Source of the DNA: a bacterium
GTDB taxonomy: Bacteria > Bacteroidota > Bacteroidia > Flavobacteriales_D > Crocinitomicaceae
Length of the DNA: 64,000 nucleotides
Assembly (NCBI GenBank): GCA_024742305.1
Contig: JANSYQ010000012.1
Coordinates: 1-64,000 of the forward strand
Direction: 5' to 3'
The notes beneath the pieces were generated by a model. The model ran no database searches. It was not told the origin of the DNA and saw only the letters and a list, made by a program, of their open reading frames with translations. Positions 9,939 through 20,460 of the stretch are shown piece after piece. Each line of letters starts with the position of its first letter. Position 1 is the first letter of the stretch. The translations under genes were made by a program, and so were the position numbers.

Positions 9939-12900
9939 TTATTCTTCGCTTTTATCGGCGGTGATTGACGCACCACGAATCTTTTCGAAATAGATGTAAG
10001 CACCTATTAATAGCAATAGTAGAATGGAACCAATCCATGCAATTACGGTTGCTGTATCATACTGACTTGTATCGTATTTGAATTCTACTTTATGATTCCC
10101 CGCCGGAAGCTCCAATCCACGTAGCATATAGTTGACTTTCAATATCTCCTGCTCTTTACCGTCAACGAAGGCTTTCCAACCTTTTTTGTAATAGACTTCC
10201 GAGAATACTGCCAATTGCTTTTTCGATGACTTCGTCTCGTAGGTCAATCGGTTGGGTGCATACGAAGTCATTTCAATAGAACCTTCACCCGAGAATTTCT
10301 TCGTGCTTAACTTCTTCGCCTCAGATGCCAACATCACTGCCTCAGTTCTTGGCTCAAAACTATTCTCAAGGTTTAAAGCCACCAATTTCGTTAAGGAATT
10401 CGAGGAATCTCTCTCAAAGTCAGCATCTTGATAGAAATTAGTCGCTCCTGTTGAATCCATTGCAATATATAGAGACATATCCTCACGCAGTGTTCGTGGC
10501 AAGCCAATATTTACAGAGTCGCCTGGAGCTAAGACGTATTTCATCTCCTCTCCACCGTAAACTGCTGCTTGCTTTGTCGGCGTTCCGTTAATGAGAAGCT
10601 GTCCGCCACCTGCGTTATTCAGGTTGAATTTATTTCCAAGCGCACGCACTTCATCGTTTGGCGTCTCATAGGTTTCTACCTCTTGAACAAACCATCCATT
10701 GCCCATGGCGGTTGGTCTTGGAGTTAACTTCCCACCTTCAATTTCGTACTTCACATTGAACATATCCAATACCTTTTGGTTTCTGTATCGGATTTGGAAG
10801 TCGAATACGTTTTGGATATTTTGCAGTTTCGCTGCATGGTACCCAGAAAGACATTTGTGGAAATATGATGAGCGTGTACTACTCCACAGTCCATCAAAAT
10901 CAAGAACTCGATAATTCGTGTTCATATTTAGCGCGAAAAACTTGTAAGAGTCTATCATACGCTGTCGGTACGGACCATCTAACTCCAAGTCTTCGGCCTT
11001 TTCTTTTGCCTCGCGCTCGGCCGCGTCTATTTTCTTTTTCAGTTCAGGATTCTCTTGCAATTCCGCATCCATAATCTGCTGATCCGCTGGTGTCGCTTGA
11101 ACTGGGAAGTCTTTTTCACCTTGTTCTATCCAATACTGATAGTCACCATTATCAGCAACTGGAGGATCATTATTCAGGTAATTACGGTCTACCACAATCA
11201 AATCAGCAGTGGAGATAATTCCAATTAAAATCATCACAACCACTGAAGGAATGGACGTAAAGAACAACAGCGACATTGCTCCAATTCCAAGAAATGCAAT
11301 TAGCAAGGAGTGATTGGTAGACTTCGCATAAATTTCACGTCGTACCTCCTTCACTTTTTGGAATCCATCCATACGCTGTGCCACCTGGGCATCAATAAAC
11401 TGCTGAATCTGCGCTGGGTTATTTGGATCCACTCCGTAGTTTTGTTGCAATGCCTGTGGCGGGATATTCATGACTTGCTGCGTCATTTGCGCCGTCATAG
11501 TTTCTTCATTGTAGAACTTTGCTTCTTCAGAGGAGTAATATTTGTCATTGATATCAACAAATTTCAACCCTAGCAAGAATGCAAAGAATACCCCAGAGAC
11601 GATGAGGAACTTCTTCCACTCTCCTTTCAACGATTCTCTTTCTTCATAGAACTTTTGAAGAAGCATGACACCAATAACTGGTATACTTACTTCAACCAAA
11701 ATCAATATAATCGTTACTGTTCTGAACTTATTGTAGAGGGGAACATTATCAATAAAGAAGTCGGTCAAGCCCATAAAATTCTTTCCCCAAGAGAGCAGTA
11801 GGGCAAAAATTGAAATCGCCAAGAATGCCCATTTAATTCTGTCTCTTAAGAAAACAAGTCCAAGTACGGCAAGGAAAACGACAATTACTCCTAAATATAC
11901 AGGACCATTTGTAATGGGTTGCTCTCCAAAGTAGGCTCGATTAGAAAGCACCGCTTCTTCTTCAGTGGAGCTTAATTCCATGTCCTCAACAATTGGTGCG
12001 AAGCGTGTTTCAGCTAATGGCACGTTGTTGTGAGACCCCTTAGCGTAAGGAGTGACAAGGGTAAATGACTCTCCTATTCCGTAACTCCAACGAGTAATAT
12101 AATCCTTGTCTAGCCCTCCGCTAGCAGCTGTCTTTGAGGACAACCCATCTGGGGTAATTGTAACATCATTCTTTCCGCGGATAGTAGCATCTGCATACGA
12201 TTTCGTCATGAAGATATTTCCTGAATTGATCCCAATGGCTAAGACATACGCGCCCAAAATCGCAGCGGTAGAGATCGCAAACTTCTTTAATTCCTTTTTT
12301 CTGTATGCTTCTATTAGGAAGAAAATTCCTAGAATCAGGAACATAAAGAGTGAGTAATACGTGATTTGGAAGTGATTGGCTCCCAAGTGCATCCCCATAA
12401 ATATCGCGGAAACAATTCCTCCAAGCTTCCAATTTCTTCGATATGCCAGTATAAATCCGCCTAAGACACCCGGTAAAAAAGCAATAGACATCGCCTTTGT
12501 CATGTGTCCTGCCTGTAAAATGATTATTTCATAACTGGCGAAGGCGAAGGCAAATGCTCCAACTATTCCAATTACGGGCTTAATGCGTAAACAAAGCGCT
12601 AGTATATAGAAACAGATCAAGTGCCACAGGAAAGGATACGCAGGACCTGAAAGAGGTGTACCAAAAAATACGACCACATTCTTTAATACGTTTCCAGAGT
12701 ATAAAACGCTGATTTGCGTGGCTGGCATACCACCAAACATTGCATTGGTCCAAAGTGGCTCTTCACCTGTGAGCTCTCGGTAATGCTTAGCTTCGTTTGA
12801 CATCCCCTTGTATTGTTCGATGTCGTGTTGCTTCAATCCGTAGTCGTTAAACTGAGGAGAGAAATAAGCGTAGGCTACAATGAAAAACAATGCTATCGCA

Positions 12901-12944
12901 ATGAAATGAATTCCATTTTTCTTAAAAAAAGCGCTCAAATTCAT
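9939..12944 (-). CDS. YfhO family membrane protein
   Basis: 1001 aa; many TM segments, large soluble insert, and C-terminal YYKKGWKAFVDGKEQEILKVNYMLRGLELPAGNHKVEFKY typical of YfhO. Confidence 0.88.
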   Translation of the reverse strand: MNLSAFFKKNGIHFIAIALFFIVAYAYFSPQFNDYGLKQHDIEQYKGMSNEAKHYRELTGEEPLWTNAMFGGMPATQISVLYSGNVLKNVVVFFGTPLSGPAYPFLWHLICFYILALCLRIKPVIGIVGAFAFAFASYEIIILQAGHMTKAMSIAFLPGVLGGFILAYRRNWKLGGIVSAIFMGMHLGANHFQITYYSLFMFLILGIFFLIEAYRKKELKKFAISTAAILGAYVLAIGINSGNIFMTKSYADATIRGKNDVTITPDGLSSKTAASGGLDKDYITRWSYGIGESFTLVTPYAKGSHNNVPLAETRFAPIVEDMELSSTEEEAVLSNRAYFGEQPITNGPVYLGVIVVFLAVLGLVFLRDRIKWAFLAISIFALLLSWGKNFMGLTDFFIDNVPLYNKFRTVTIILILVEVSIPVIGVMLLQKFYEERESLKGEWKKFLIVSGVFFAFLLGLKFVDINDKYYSSEEAKFYNEETMTAQMTQQVMNIPPQALQQNYGVDPNNPAQIQQFIDAQVAQRMDGFQKVKEVRREIYAKSTNHSLLIAFLGIGAMSLLFFTSIPSVVVMILIGIISTADLIVVDRNYLNNDPPVADNGDYQYWIEQGEKDFPVQATPADQQIMDAELQENPELKKKIDAAEREAKEKAEDLELDGPYRQRMIDSYKFFALNMNTNYRVLDFDGLWSSTRSSYFHKCLSGYHAAKLQNIQNVFDFQIRYRNQKVLDMFNVKYEIEGGKLTPRPTAMGNGWFVQEVETYETPNDEVRALGNKFNLNNAGGGQLLINGTPTKQAAVYGGEEMKYVLAPGDSVNIGLPRTLREDMSLYIAMDSTGATNFYQDADFERDSSNSLTKLVALNLENSFEPRTEAVMLASEAKKLSTKKFSGEGSIEMTSYAPNRLTYETKSSKKQLAVFSEVYYKKGWKAFVDGKEQEILKVNYMLRGLELPAGNHKVEFKYDTSQYDTATVIAWIGSILLLLLIGAYIYFEKIRGASITADKSEE

Positions 12945-13003
12945 GATTTAAAAGGCTGGTTTTACTGAATTAATTGTCCGTGAATATACTGAAAATGGAG
13001 TCA

Positions 13004-13042
13004 ATAAAAAGCGAAGAGGCAGCATTAATCTACCTCTTCAAA
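13004..13042 (-). terminator. Candidate terminator overlapping the 3' end of the DUF4834-like gene
   Basis: Minus strand: GAAGAGGtagattaatgctgCCTCTTCgcTTTTT. Confidence 0.55.
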
Positions 13043-13288
13043 GTCGACATCTTCAATTCCATCTTTCGACGTTTGTCTTTTACCAATGATTTTGGTTCTG
13101 CCTAGATTTCGTTTTTTCCGTTTCGCCTCGGCATCGAATGCTTTTTTTTGGCGATCCAACTCTTTCTCTTCGGCAATATTCCGTTTGGCAATCATTAACT
13201 GACCTAAAAAGCGAAGCACCACCAAGACCCCGATGATGATTAAAATCATTCGAATGGCTCCGGTTAAGCTTGCCTCGGCAACGGTCAT
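13025..13288 (-). CDS. Small membrane protein, DUF4834-like
   Basis: 87 aa, one TM, basic tail; ATG overlaps the carB stop codon (TAATG). Confidence 0.7.
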   Translation of the reverse strand: MTVAEASLTGAIRMILIIIGVLVVLRFLGQLMIAKRNIAEEKELDRQKKAFDAEAKRKKRNLGRTKIIGKRQTSKDGIEDVDFEEVD

Positions 13289-16104
13289 TAGCGCGATAAG
13301 TGCATGTTACGCTCCGAATAGATCTTCATGAAATAAGGATCTTTCAAAGAGTCGATGAATCGAATGGCCTCACCGGTGGACTTCATCTCAGGACCAAGTT
13401 CCTTTTTCACTTCAGGGAACTTCTCGTAAGAGAAAACCGGAATTTTAATCGCGTAACCTTGCTTGTTTGGATTAAAGTTGAAATCCTTCACCTTTTTCTC
13501 TCCCAACATTACTTTGGCTGCATAGTTTACGTATGGCTCGTCGTATGCTTTTGCAATGAATGGCACTGTTCGTGACGCACGAGGATTCGCTTCAATCACG
13601 TACACTTTGTCATCTTTGATCGCAAACTGAATATTGATTAATCCTACAGTTTTCAGCTCAACAGCTACTTTTCTCGTAATGTCCTCAATTTGAGTCATTA
13701 CGAAGTCGCCCAAGTTGTAAGGGGGAAGTACAGCGTATGAATCTCCGGAGTGAATTCCGGCTGGTTCAATGTGCTGCATTACTCCAATGATGTAAACGTC
13801 TTCTCCGTCGCAAATAGCATCGGCCTCCGCCTCTATTGCTCCGCCTAGGAAGTGATCCAAAAGAATTTGGTTATCCGGCATGTCACGAAGAATATCTACT
13901 ACGTGGTGCTCCAATTCTTCTTTGTTGATGACAATTTTCATTTTTTGTCCTCCCAATACATACGATGGGCGAACCAACAACGGGAACCCTAATTCATTCG
14001 AGAGTTCCAATGCCTGCTCGGCACTTTCTACAACACCAAATTTCGGGTATGGAATATCCATTTTCTTTAGAACATTCGAGAAACGACCTCGATCTTCTGC
14101 TAAATCCAAAGCGTCGTAGCTTGTTCCGAAAATTTTAATTCCGTATCGCTCTAACTTCTCCGCCAGCTTTAATGCCGTCTGTCCACCTAACTGAACGATA
14201 ACACCTTCCGGCTTCTCGTGTTTGATGATGTCGTAAATATGTTCCCAGAAAACAGGCTCGAAATATAGCTTATCGGCCGTATCGAAATCCGTAGAAACCG
14301 TTTCCGGGTTACAATTGATCATCACCGTTTCATAACCGCATTCTTTCGCAGCCAATACACCGTGTACACAGCTGTAATCGAACTCAATACCTTGCCCTAT
14401 TCGGTTCGGACCTGATCCAAGAACTACCACTTTCTTCTTGTCGGTTACAACACTCTCGTTTTCCAACTCAAATGTGGAGTAATAGTATGGCGTTTGCGCT
14501 TCGAATTCTGCGGCACAGGTATCTACCAACTTGTAAACACGACTGATTCCGAACTCTTCGCGTTTCGCATGCACTTCTGACTCTAAGCAGCGTAACAAAT
14601 GAGCAATTTGTCGATCGGCATATCCTTTTTGCTTGGCTTCAAACAACAAATCTTTCGGAATTGAATCCAAATGATGCTTTTCGATGCGTCCTTCAAGCTT
14701 GATTAAGTCTTCAATTTGCTTCAGGAACCAAATATCAATTTTCGTTTTTTCAACGATAGTTTTAAACGGAATCCCCAGTTTAATGGCATCGTAGATATGG
14801 AACAAACGGTTCCAACTTGGATGCGACAAACTGTGTAAAATTTTATCTTGATCGCGCAATTCTTTGCCGTCAGCTCCCAATCCATTTCGATTGATTTCAA
14901 GCGACTGACATGCCTTTTGAAGCGCTTCTTGGAAGGATCGACCAATTCCCATCACCTCTCCAACTGCCTTCATTTGAAGTCCCAATTCGCGATCTGCGCC
15001 CGGGAATTTGTTGAAGTTCCAACGTGGAATTTTAACGATAACGTAGTCCAATGTTGGCTCGAACAATGCCGAGGTAGTTTTGGTAATTTGATTGCTTAGT
15101 TCATCCAAATGGTAACCAATTGCCAGTTTCGCAGCAATTTTCGCAATAGGATATCCTGTGGCTTTCGAAGCCAACGCCGAAGATCGTGATACACGTGGGT
15201 TGATTTCGATAGCGATAATTTCTTCTTTTTCATCCGGAGATACTGCGAACTGCACATTACATCCACCAGCAAAGTTTCCAATAGAGCGCATCATGTGAAT
15301 GGCCATGTCACGCATTTTTTGAAAAGTGGTGTCCGAGAGTGTCATTGCGGGCGCTACTGTAATGGAATCCCCAGTGTGAATACCCATTGGATCAAAATTC
15401 TCGATGGAACAGATAATAACTACGTTATCATTTGAATCTCGAAGAAGCTCCAACTCATATTCTTTCCAACCCAAAAGGGCCTTGTCAATCATCACTTCGT
15501 GAATTGGTGACAACTGCAACCCTCTTTCCAAAAGGTCATCAAATTCTTTCGGATCATGAACAATTGATGCTCCTGCTCCACCTAGTGTATACGAAGCACG
15601 CACACACAACGGAAAACCGAACTCTTGCGCGATTTCTTTTCCTTGGAGGAAGGATTTTGCTGCTTTTTGCGGAGCCATTCCCACACCGATTTCTGTCATT
15701 AGATCTCGAAATGCTTCGCGGTTCTCGGTGATCTCAATCGCGTTGATATCTACACCGATGGTACGCACATTATACTCGTCCCAAATACCCATTTCCTCGC
15801 ACTTGATGCAGAGGTTCAATCCGGTTTGACCTCCCATGGTAGGAAGTACCGCATCGATATCGTGTTTTTCTAGAATCTCAATAATACTTTGAGGTTCTAG
15901 TGGTTTCAGGTACACGTTATCCGCAACGACTTTGTCAGTCATAATAGTTGCTGGATTCGAGTTGATGAGCGTTACTTCAATTCCTTCTTCACGGAGAGAT
16001 CTTGAGGCTTGTGATCCTGAGTAGTCAAATTCACAGGCTTGACCGATCACAATGGGTCCACTACCTATTATCAGAATGGACTTAATCGAATTGTCTTTTG
16101 GCAT
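13288..16104 (-). CDS. carB: Carbamoyl-phosphate synthase large subunit
   Basis: Two duplicated ATP-grasp/CPSase halves (LIIGSGPIVIGQACEFDYSGSQA; VVLGSGPNRIGQGIEFDYSCVH). Confidence 0.97.
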   Translation of the reverse strand: MPKDNSIKSILIIGSGPIVIGQACEFDYSGSQASRSLREEGIEVTLINSNPATIMTDKVVADNVYLKPLEPQSIIEILEKHDIDAVLPTMGGQTGLNLCIKCEEMGIWDEYNVRTIGVDINAIEITENREAFRDLMTEIGVGMAPQKAAKSFLQGKEIAQEFGFPLCVRASYTLGGAGASIVHDPKEFDDLLERGLQLSPIHEVMIDKALLGWKEYELELLRDSNDNVVIICSIENFDPMGIHTGDSITVAPAMTLSDTTFQKMRDMAIHMMRSIGNFAGGCNVQFAVSPDEKEEIIAIEINPRVSRSSALASKATGYPIAKIAAKLAIGYHLDELSNQITKTTSALFEPTLDYVIVKIPRWNFNKFPGADRELGLQMKAVGEVMGIGRSFQEALQKACQSLEINRNGLGADGKELRDQDKILHSLSHPSWNRLFHIYDAIKLGIPFKTIVEKTKIDIWFLKQIEDLIKLEGRIEKHHLDSIPKDLLFEAKQKGYADRQIAHLLRCLESEVHAKREEFGISRVYKLVDTCAAEFEAQTPYYYSTFELENESVVTDKKKVVVLGSGPNRIGQGIEFDYSCVHGVLAAKECGYETVMINCNPETVSTDFDTADKLYFEPVFWEHIYDIIKHEKPEGVIVQLGGQTALKLAEKLERYGIKIFGTSYDALDLAEDRGRFSNVLKKMDIPYPKFGVVESAEQALELSNELGFPLLVRPSYVLGGQKMKIVINKEELEHHVVDILRDMPDNQILLDHFLGGAIEAEADAICDGEDVYIIGVMQHIEPAGIHSGDSYAVLPPYNLGDFVMTQIEDITRKVAVELKTVGLINIQFAIKDDKVYVIEANPRASRTVPFIAKAYDEPYVNYAAKVMLGEKKVKDFNFNPNKQGYAIKIPVFSYEKFPEVKKELGPEMKSTGEAIRFIDSLKDPYFMKIYSERNMHLSR

Positions 16105-16158
16105 TTTATGCGCAATTATGGGGGTTCAACTTCACGAAAGTTCGCGTCAAATTGAACG

Positions 16159-16166
16159 CAAATTTA
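16159..16166 (-). promoter_or_regulatory. -7 element TAAATTTG (minus strand) for carB
   Basis: caaattta on plus strand, ~55 nt upstream of the carB ATG. Confidence 0.45.
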
Positions 16167-16395
16167 GTATAAAAATGACAAGCACTAAACGCATTTTGCT
16201 GACCTTTTTTCTAATGTTTTGAACAATTCCCGTGGATAACTCCTGATCGGTCCGTTTATGGTGGTTGGTTGGCGATGATAATTAACGAAAGATCAACAGT
16301 TAGACCTTTTAGCTTGGGCTGTTTGATTTTTAGGAATAATGCGTAAACAGCACATATTTACATTTACAATATTTACCCTGGTTGTTCGACACCGT

Positions 16396-16412
16396 GCCTG
16401 CGCGAGGCAGGC
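16396..16412. repeat. Intergenic GC-rich hairpin GCCTGC-gcgag-GCAGGC
   Basis: Perfect 6-bp inverted repeat, conspicuous in AT-rich intergenic DNA. Confidence 0.6.
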
Positions 16413-16527
16413 GGGTTGTAGAAATGTACAATTCTAAAATTGCAGTAATATTGAAAACAAAAGCTTCAAAATACTCATCTCCTACTTTATCTCCCTCTGA
16501 AATCTTTAATTCGAAATATTCTCCAAG

Positions 16528-18447
16528 TCACTTTCGATATACCCAACCCTCTACGTTATACTTTTTTTTCAAAGTTGATCGCACTGTACTCAACGAATCT
16601 TCCGAATCCGATTCCCCTACAATAACGTAATTCATGCCATTGGGCCCCGGAGCCATAAAGGCATTTATCCCTTTGGATCGGAACCTTTCTACTTCGTTGA
16701 CGGCATTATCTTTTACCCCAAACGCACCTACAACGATGTAGTAATGACCTTTTTGCAAGGATTTACTTGAGGCTAATTTTGAATCAACGACTTGGGTTAA
16801 CTTTTTCTCCACTGGCTTCACAACTTTTTTCGAGACGCTGTTCTTCTCAACAGTTTTAGGCTTAGCTTTTTTCGCAATGTTTACTTCCGGCTTTACGTCT
16901 TCAATTGACTCTGAATTATCTGTACTCTCGCTTCCAAGACAGTATAAGTATCCATTTCGAGAAGCGATGTAAATATTACCTCGATCTGCTACGGGGGAAG
17001 CTTCGAATACACCGTTGCGCTTGACATCAGAGACTATCTCCCCCTGATCATTTACTGTGAACAAATGGAGCCCGTGATACCCCGCCGCTACAATTTTGTT
17101 TCGAACGAATATTGGCGTAGAAATGGACGGCCCTATCTTTCGCTGATCCAACAGCTTCGGCATTGGGTACGTATGTTTGTTGTTCGGCCCTGGACACGTT
17201 TTGTTCGGATCAATACTTTGGTGATCAACAAGGTACATAGTACCGTCAATCCCTGTAAAAACAGCCATCGACGGATATTGTCCATCATTGTAAGAATCAT
17301 TAATCGCAACACTTCCGATTACACCGCCTTTCCAATCAGCAAATTCACGATCGCCGGTTGGAAAGTACCAAACGACAGATTCTTCGGGACTCTTGCTTGG
17401 ATCGAGCTTAAATACACCGCCTTTCCCAGATATGTATTGTTTCTCTACGGTGATTAGCAGGCATCCGTCGGATGTAACCACAGGCGAACCATCCAAATCT
17501 GACCCTATATCGAAGGTCCAATCTATGGTTTTGGTTTTGAGATTGTAGCCGTAAACGTGTCCCGATCCAGATGCAATGTAAATTCGATCACCAATTCTTG
17601 CCGGAGACGCTTCTGTAACTAAGTTTCCACCATGATTCCAAACATCCTCCTTCTCATACAAAGGCAACTCCTGGAAGACACTGGGCTCATAATAAGCGGT
17701 TGAGGCAATTGGCTTTAAATATTCCTTGCCCGGACCAAAAGAGATAAATGAACCATTTTCAAGTCCGATGTAAGCGGTATCGTTAATGGTAATAGCGGAT
17801 GCATCCACATCTCTACTATAGCTACTGCTTCGCTTGCTATTCATTCGCCACAACTCCTTGCCCGTCATGTAAGAAACAGCACGATAACTATAAACGGATG
17901 GTGCCGAAAGCGAGTTTTGGTTCCCCAACCGACTACCTTGTAACACGACCAATCGATCTTCTGGGGTCTCCGCCTTTGGATTGTCCCAAATACTACCGGT
18001 ACCTTTAATTACATCATCATAGGCATACGACCAGACCAATTCTCCGGATGAAGCGTCAATTTTCTTCAAATTATGGTCATAGCAACCCAAAAGAAGAAAT
18101 TTCTTATTGTGTTCACGAACAATTAAGGGTTGCCCGGTCCATCCTGCGCCACTCCACTCTACCGGACCATCTGCAAGGTTTGTAACCCCTGTTCCGAGAT
18201 GCAATTTCCAAAGCTCAGTCAAGTCGTTACCAATGCTGTCTCCGTAATAATTGCGTTGATCATTCCCTAAAAAAGTTCCGTTGAGAATTTGAATGGAGTC
18301 TTCCTTTTCGATAGGATCACTTACTTCTGCACTTGACGCCTTCTCTGCTAATGAGTTTTCGTCAAACGTGTCGCACGCGGAAATCACAAGGCAACCAACA
18401 AATGCCGTCGGAAGCAACACCCTATGAAATCGAATAGTTTTTAGCAT
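16528..18447 (-). CDS. PQQ-like beta-propeller repeat lipoprotein with C-terminal SPOR domain
   Basis: Start at 18447 gives MLKTIRFHRVLLPTAFVGCLVISACD (lipobox); repeated propeller blades (ASSGELVWSYAYDD, ASRNGYLYCLGSES); C-terminal KGHYYIVVGAFGVKDNAVNEVERFRSKGINAFMAPGPNGMNYVIVG matches SPOR. Confidence 0.85.
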   Translation of the reverse strand: MLKTIRFHRVLLPTAFVGCLVISACDTFDENSLAEKASSAEVSDPIEKEDSIQILNGTFLGNDQRNYYGDSIGNDLTELWKLHLGTGVTNLADGPVEWSGAGWTGQPLIVREHNKKFLLLGCYDHNLKKIDASSGELVWSYAYDDVIKGTGSIWDNPKAETPEDRLVVLQGSRLGNQNSLSAPSVYSYRAVSYMTGKELWRMNSKRSSSYSRDVDASAITINDTAYIGLENGSFISFGPGKEYLKPIASTAYYEPSVFQELPLYEKEDVWNHGGNLVTEASPARIGDRIYIASGSGHVYGYNLKTKTIDWTFDIGSDLDGSPVVTSDGCLLITVEKQYISGKGGVFKLDPSKSPEESVVWYFPTGDREFADWKGGVIGSVAINDSYNDGQYPSMAVFTGIDGTMYLVDHQSIDPNKTCPGPNNKHTYPMPKLLDQRKIGPSISTPIFVRNKIVAAGYHGLHLFTVNDQGEIVSDVKRNGVFEASPVADRGNIYIASRNGYLYCLGSESTDNSESIEDVKPEVNIAKKAKPKTVEKNSVSKKVVKPVEKKLTQVVDSKLASSKSLQKGHYYIVVGAFGVKDNAVNEVERFRSKGINAFMAPGPNGMNYVIVGESDSEDSLSTVRSTLKKKYNVEGWVYRK

Positions 18448-18561
18448 GTGAAAAACTGTGCAATTCGTTATACTCAAAAAACCCATGAAGGTTACGCTTT
18501 CTCTCACGCCAAAAGCATATTCCGCAACGAACATTCCAATCAAATGGCATTCGCTTTTTCT

Positions 18562-18569
18562 TATCTTTG
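18562..18569 (+). promoter_or_regulatory. -7 element TATCTTTG
   Basis: TAnnTTTG match 18 nt before ATG 18588. Confidence 0.5.
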
Positions 18570-18587
18570 CTTCAGTCACATCTAATT

Positions 18588-19082
18588 ATGCAAGAAATAC
18601 TATCACCAGTTCAGTTAGAGCAGAAAATTCAGCGTCTGGCTCACGAGTTACTTGAAAATTGTTTTGAGGAAAAAGACGTTTTTATTGGCGGAATTCATGG
18701 CAATGGCTTTTTATTGGCAGAAAAACTTCAATCAATTCTTGGCGACACGACGGACGTAACATTTCACCTGTTTGAGTTGAAAGTCAATAAGGAAGAACCT
18801 TGGTCCGACCCAATTGAGTTGAGCATCCCGATTCAACAAATGAAAAATGGCTTTATCGTTTTGGTAGATGATGTGTTGAATTCAGGAAAAACAATGCAAT
18901 ACGCCCTCACCGAACTCCTTCAGTTTCCAACCAAGGCAATCAAAACGTTGACTTTGGTAGACAGAACGCACCGTCGTTTCCCAATCAAGGCAGATTTTGT
19001 CGGAATTCGCCTCTCCACCACCCTACAGGAGCGCGTAGAAGTCAAAATGGATGAGAACGGCATAAAAGCGTATTTGACATGA
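18588..19082 (+). CDS. Phosphoribosyltransferase family protein (PyrR-like)
   Basis: PRPP motif FIVLVDDVLNSGKTMQYAL; PyrR-like EEPWSDP and LVDRTHRRFPIKADFVG. Start at 18588 (MQEILSPVQLEQ). Confidence 0.87.
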   Translation: MQEILSPVQLEQKIQRLAHELLENCFEEKDVFIGGIHGNGFLLAEKLQSILGDTTDVTFHLFELKVNKEEPWSDPIELSIPIQQMKNGFIVLVDDVLNSGKTMQYALTELLQFPTKAIKTLTLVDRTHRRFPIKADFVGIRLSTTLQERVEVKMDENGIKAYLT

Positions 19083-19888
19083 GCCAACGAATTACAGAAT
19101 CGGAATCACTTCACAAGGATTTAGAGCTACAATCAACGAACTCGTTATTGCGCGGAATCAATCAAGAGGACCAAAAAGTAGCCTTGGCAGTAGAAGCTGT
19201 TATTCCCCAAATTGAGGCATTCATTGATGCATGCTGTGAAAATATGAAAGTAGGTGGACGCTTATTTTACATCGGCGCCGGAACCAGTGGCCGTTTGGGC
19301 ATTGTTGACGCCAGTGAATGTCCTCCTACATTTGGAGTAGATCACAACACAGTTATAGGAATCATGGCGGGCGGTGACAAAGCGATTCGAAAGGCGGTTG
19401 AATTTGCGGAAGATGACACTTCACAGGGTTGGAAAGACTTGCAAGAATATTCCATCACGGAAAAAGACACACTTGTTGGAATTGCCGCATCAGGAACTAC
19501 GCCGTATGTATTAGGCGCAATTGAAACAGCTCAAAACCATGGATTGATCACTGGCGGAATCACCTGCAATCCGGATTCGCCACTCTCAAAACTTGCAGAA
19601 TACCCTATGGTCCCTGTAGTTGGACCTGAGTTTGTCACCGGAAGCACACGAATGAAATCAGGAACGGCGCAAAAGCTGGTATTGAATATGATTAGTACAG
19701 CCCTGATGATAAAGCTAGGGCGCGTGAAAGGCAATCGAATGGTGGACATGCATTTAAGCAATAATAAATTGGTGGATAGAGGAACTAAAATGGTCCAGGA
19801 GCAATTGAATATTTCATACGATGAAGCGGCTGCACTATTGGAAAAGCATGGCAGTGTTCGAAAGGCAGTGGAAAATTACACAGCATAA
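19079..19888 (+). CDS. murQ: N-acetylmuramic acid 6-phosphate etherase
   Basis: ITESESLHKDLE..., GRLFYIGAGTSGRLGIVDASECPPTFGV, GSTRMKSGTAQKLVLNMIST. Confidence 0.95.
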   Translation: MSQRITESESLHKDLELQSTNSLLRGINQEDQKVALAVEAVIPQIEAFIDACCENMKVGGRLFYIGAGTSGRLGIVDASECPPTFGVDHNTVIGIMAGGDKAIRKAVEFAEDDTSQGWKDLQEYSITEKDTLVGIAASGTTPYVLGAIETAQNHGLITGGITCNPDSPLSKLAEYPMVPVVGPEFVTGSTRMKSGTAQKLVLNMISTALMIKLGRVKGNRMVDMHLSNNKLVDRGTKMVQEQLNISYDEAAALLEKHGSVRKAVENYTA

Positions 19889-19901
19889 ATACAATTCGTA
19901 A

Positions 19902-20246
19902 ATGGAAGATTTAATCGACGATCAAAAATTCGTTCAAGAAAAGCTACAAAACAACTCAACTATTTCTGATTCCGATAAGATTGAACTTCCCTATGCAAAC
20001 AGCGTTTACTATAAAGGAATAGCTGCGTTAGTTTTTGTGTTTACGGTGTTTGGATTCATGGTTAGCCTCTACTTAATGAATATTGCACTCAAACGATCAA
20101 AGGAAATGCTCGAAGATTACAAGAAAAGTCCTCAGTCGTACTCACAGAAATCCTTAAAGCGAGTGAAGATAGGTCGAAACTTAGCTTATATTTCTTTGAC
20201 TGTATGGATTGGTCAAATTTTAGCCTTCCTAATCATCTACAACTAA
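19902..20246 (+). CDS. Small two-TM membrane protein (CCC-motif-like)
   Basis: IALKRSKEMLEDYKKSPQSYSQKSLKRVKIGRNLAYISL layout shared with the 20461 ORF. Confidence 0.7.
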   Translation: MEDLIDDQKFVQEKLQNNSTISDSDKIELPYANSVYYKGIAALVFVFTVFGFMVSLYLMNIALKRSKEMLEDYKKSPQSYSQKSLKRVKIGRNLAYISLTVWIGQILAFLIIYN

Positions 20247-20250
20247 ACTA

Positions 20251-20427
20251 ATGGGTAATGGCTTACGTCCAGATATTATTGACGACTCTCCCGAAAACCG
20301 TGTAGAACCCTTATCGGAAGACACTGAAAGTGAACCGAGAAGCTTATTGTCAACAATCATACTGACTTTGGTACTTGTACTTTGTGTCGTAGGATTTGCT
20401 TATGGATTGTACAAAGTTTTACATTAA
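20251..20427 (+). CDS. 58-aa single-TM protein (below ORF-track cutoff)
   Basis: MGNGLRPDIIDDSPENRVEPLSEDTESEPRSLLSTIILTLVLVLCVVGFAYGLYKVLH; sits in the 4-nt-spaced gap after the previous ORF. Confidence 0.6.
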   Translation: MGNGLRPDIIDDSPENRVEPLSEDTESEPRSLLSTIILTLVLVLCVVGFAYGLYKVLH

Positions 20428-20460
20428 TTGTGCATCTTCACAGAAATAAGACAGGATAAA

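Noticed and set aside
16382-16630. 82-aa plus ORF in the carB upstream intergenic region
   Set aside because: Overlaps the SPOR end of the opposite gene and a GC hairpin; no motif.
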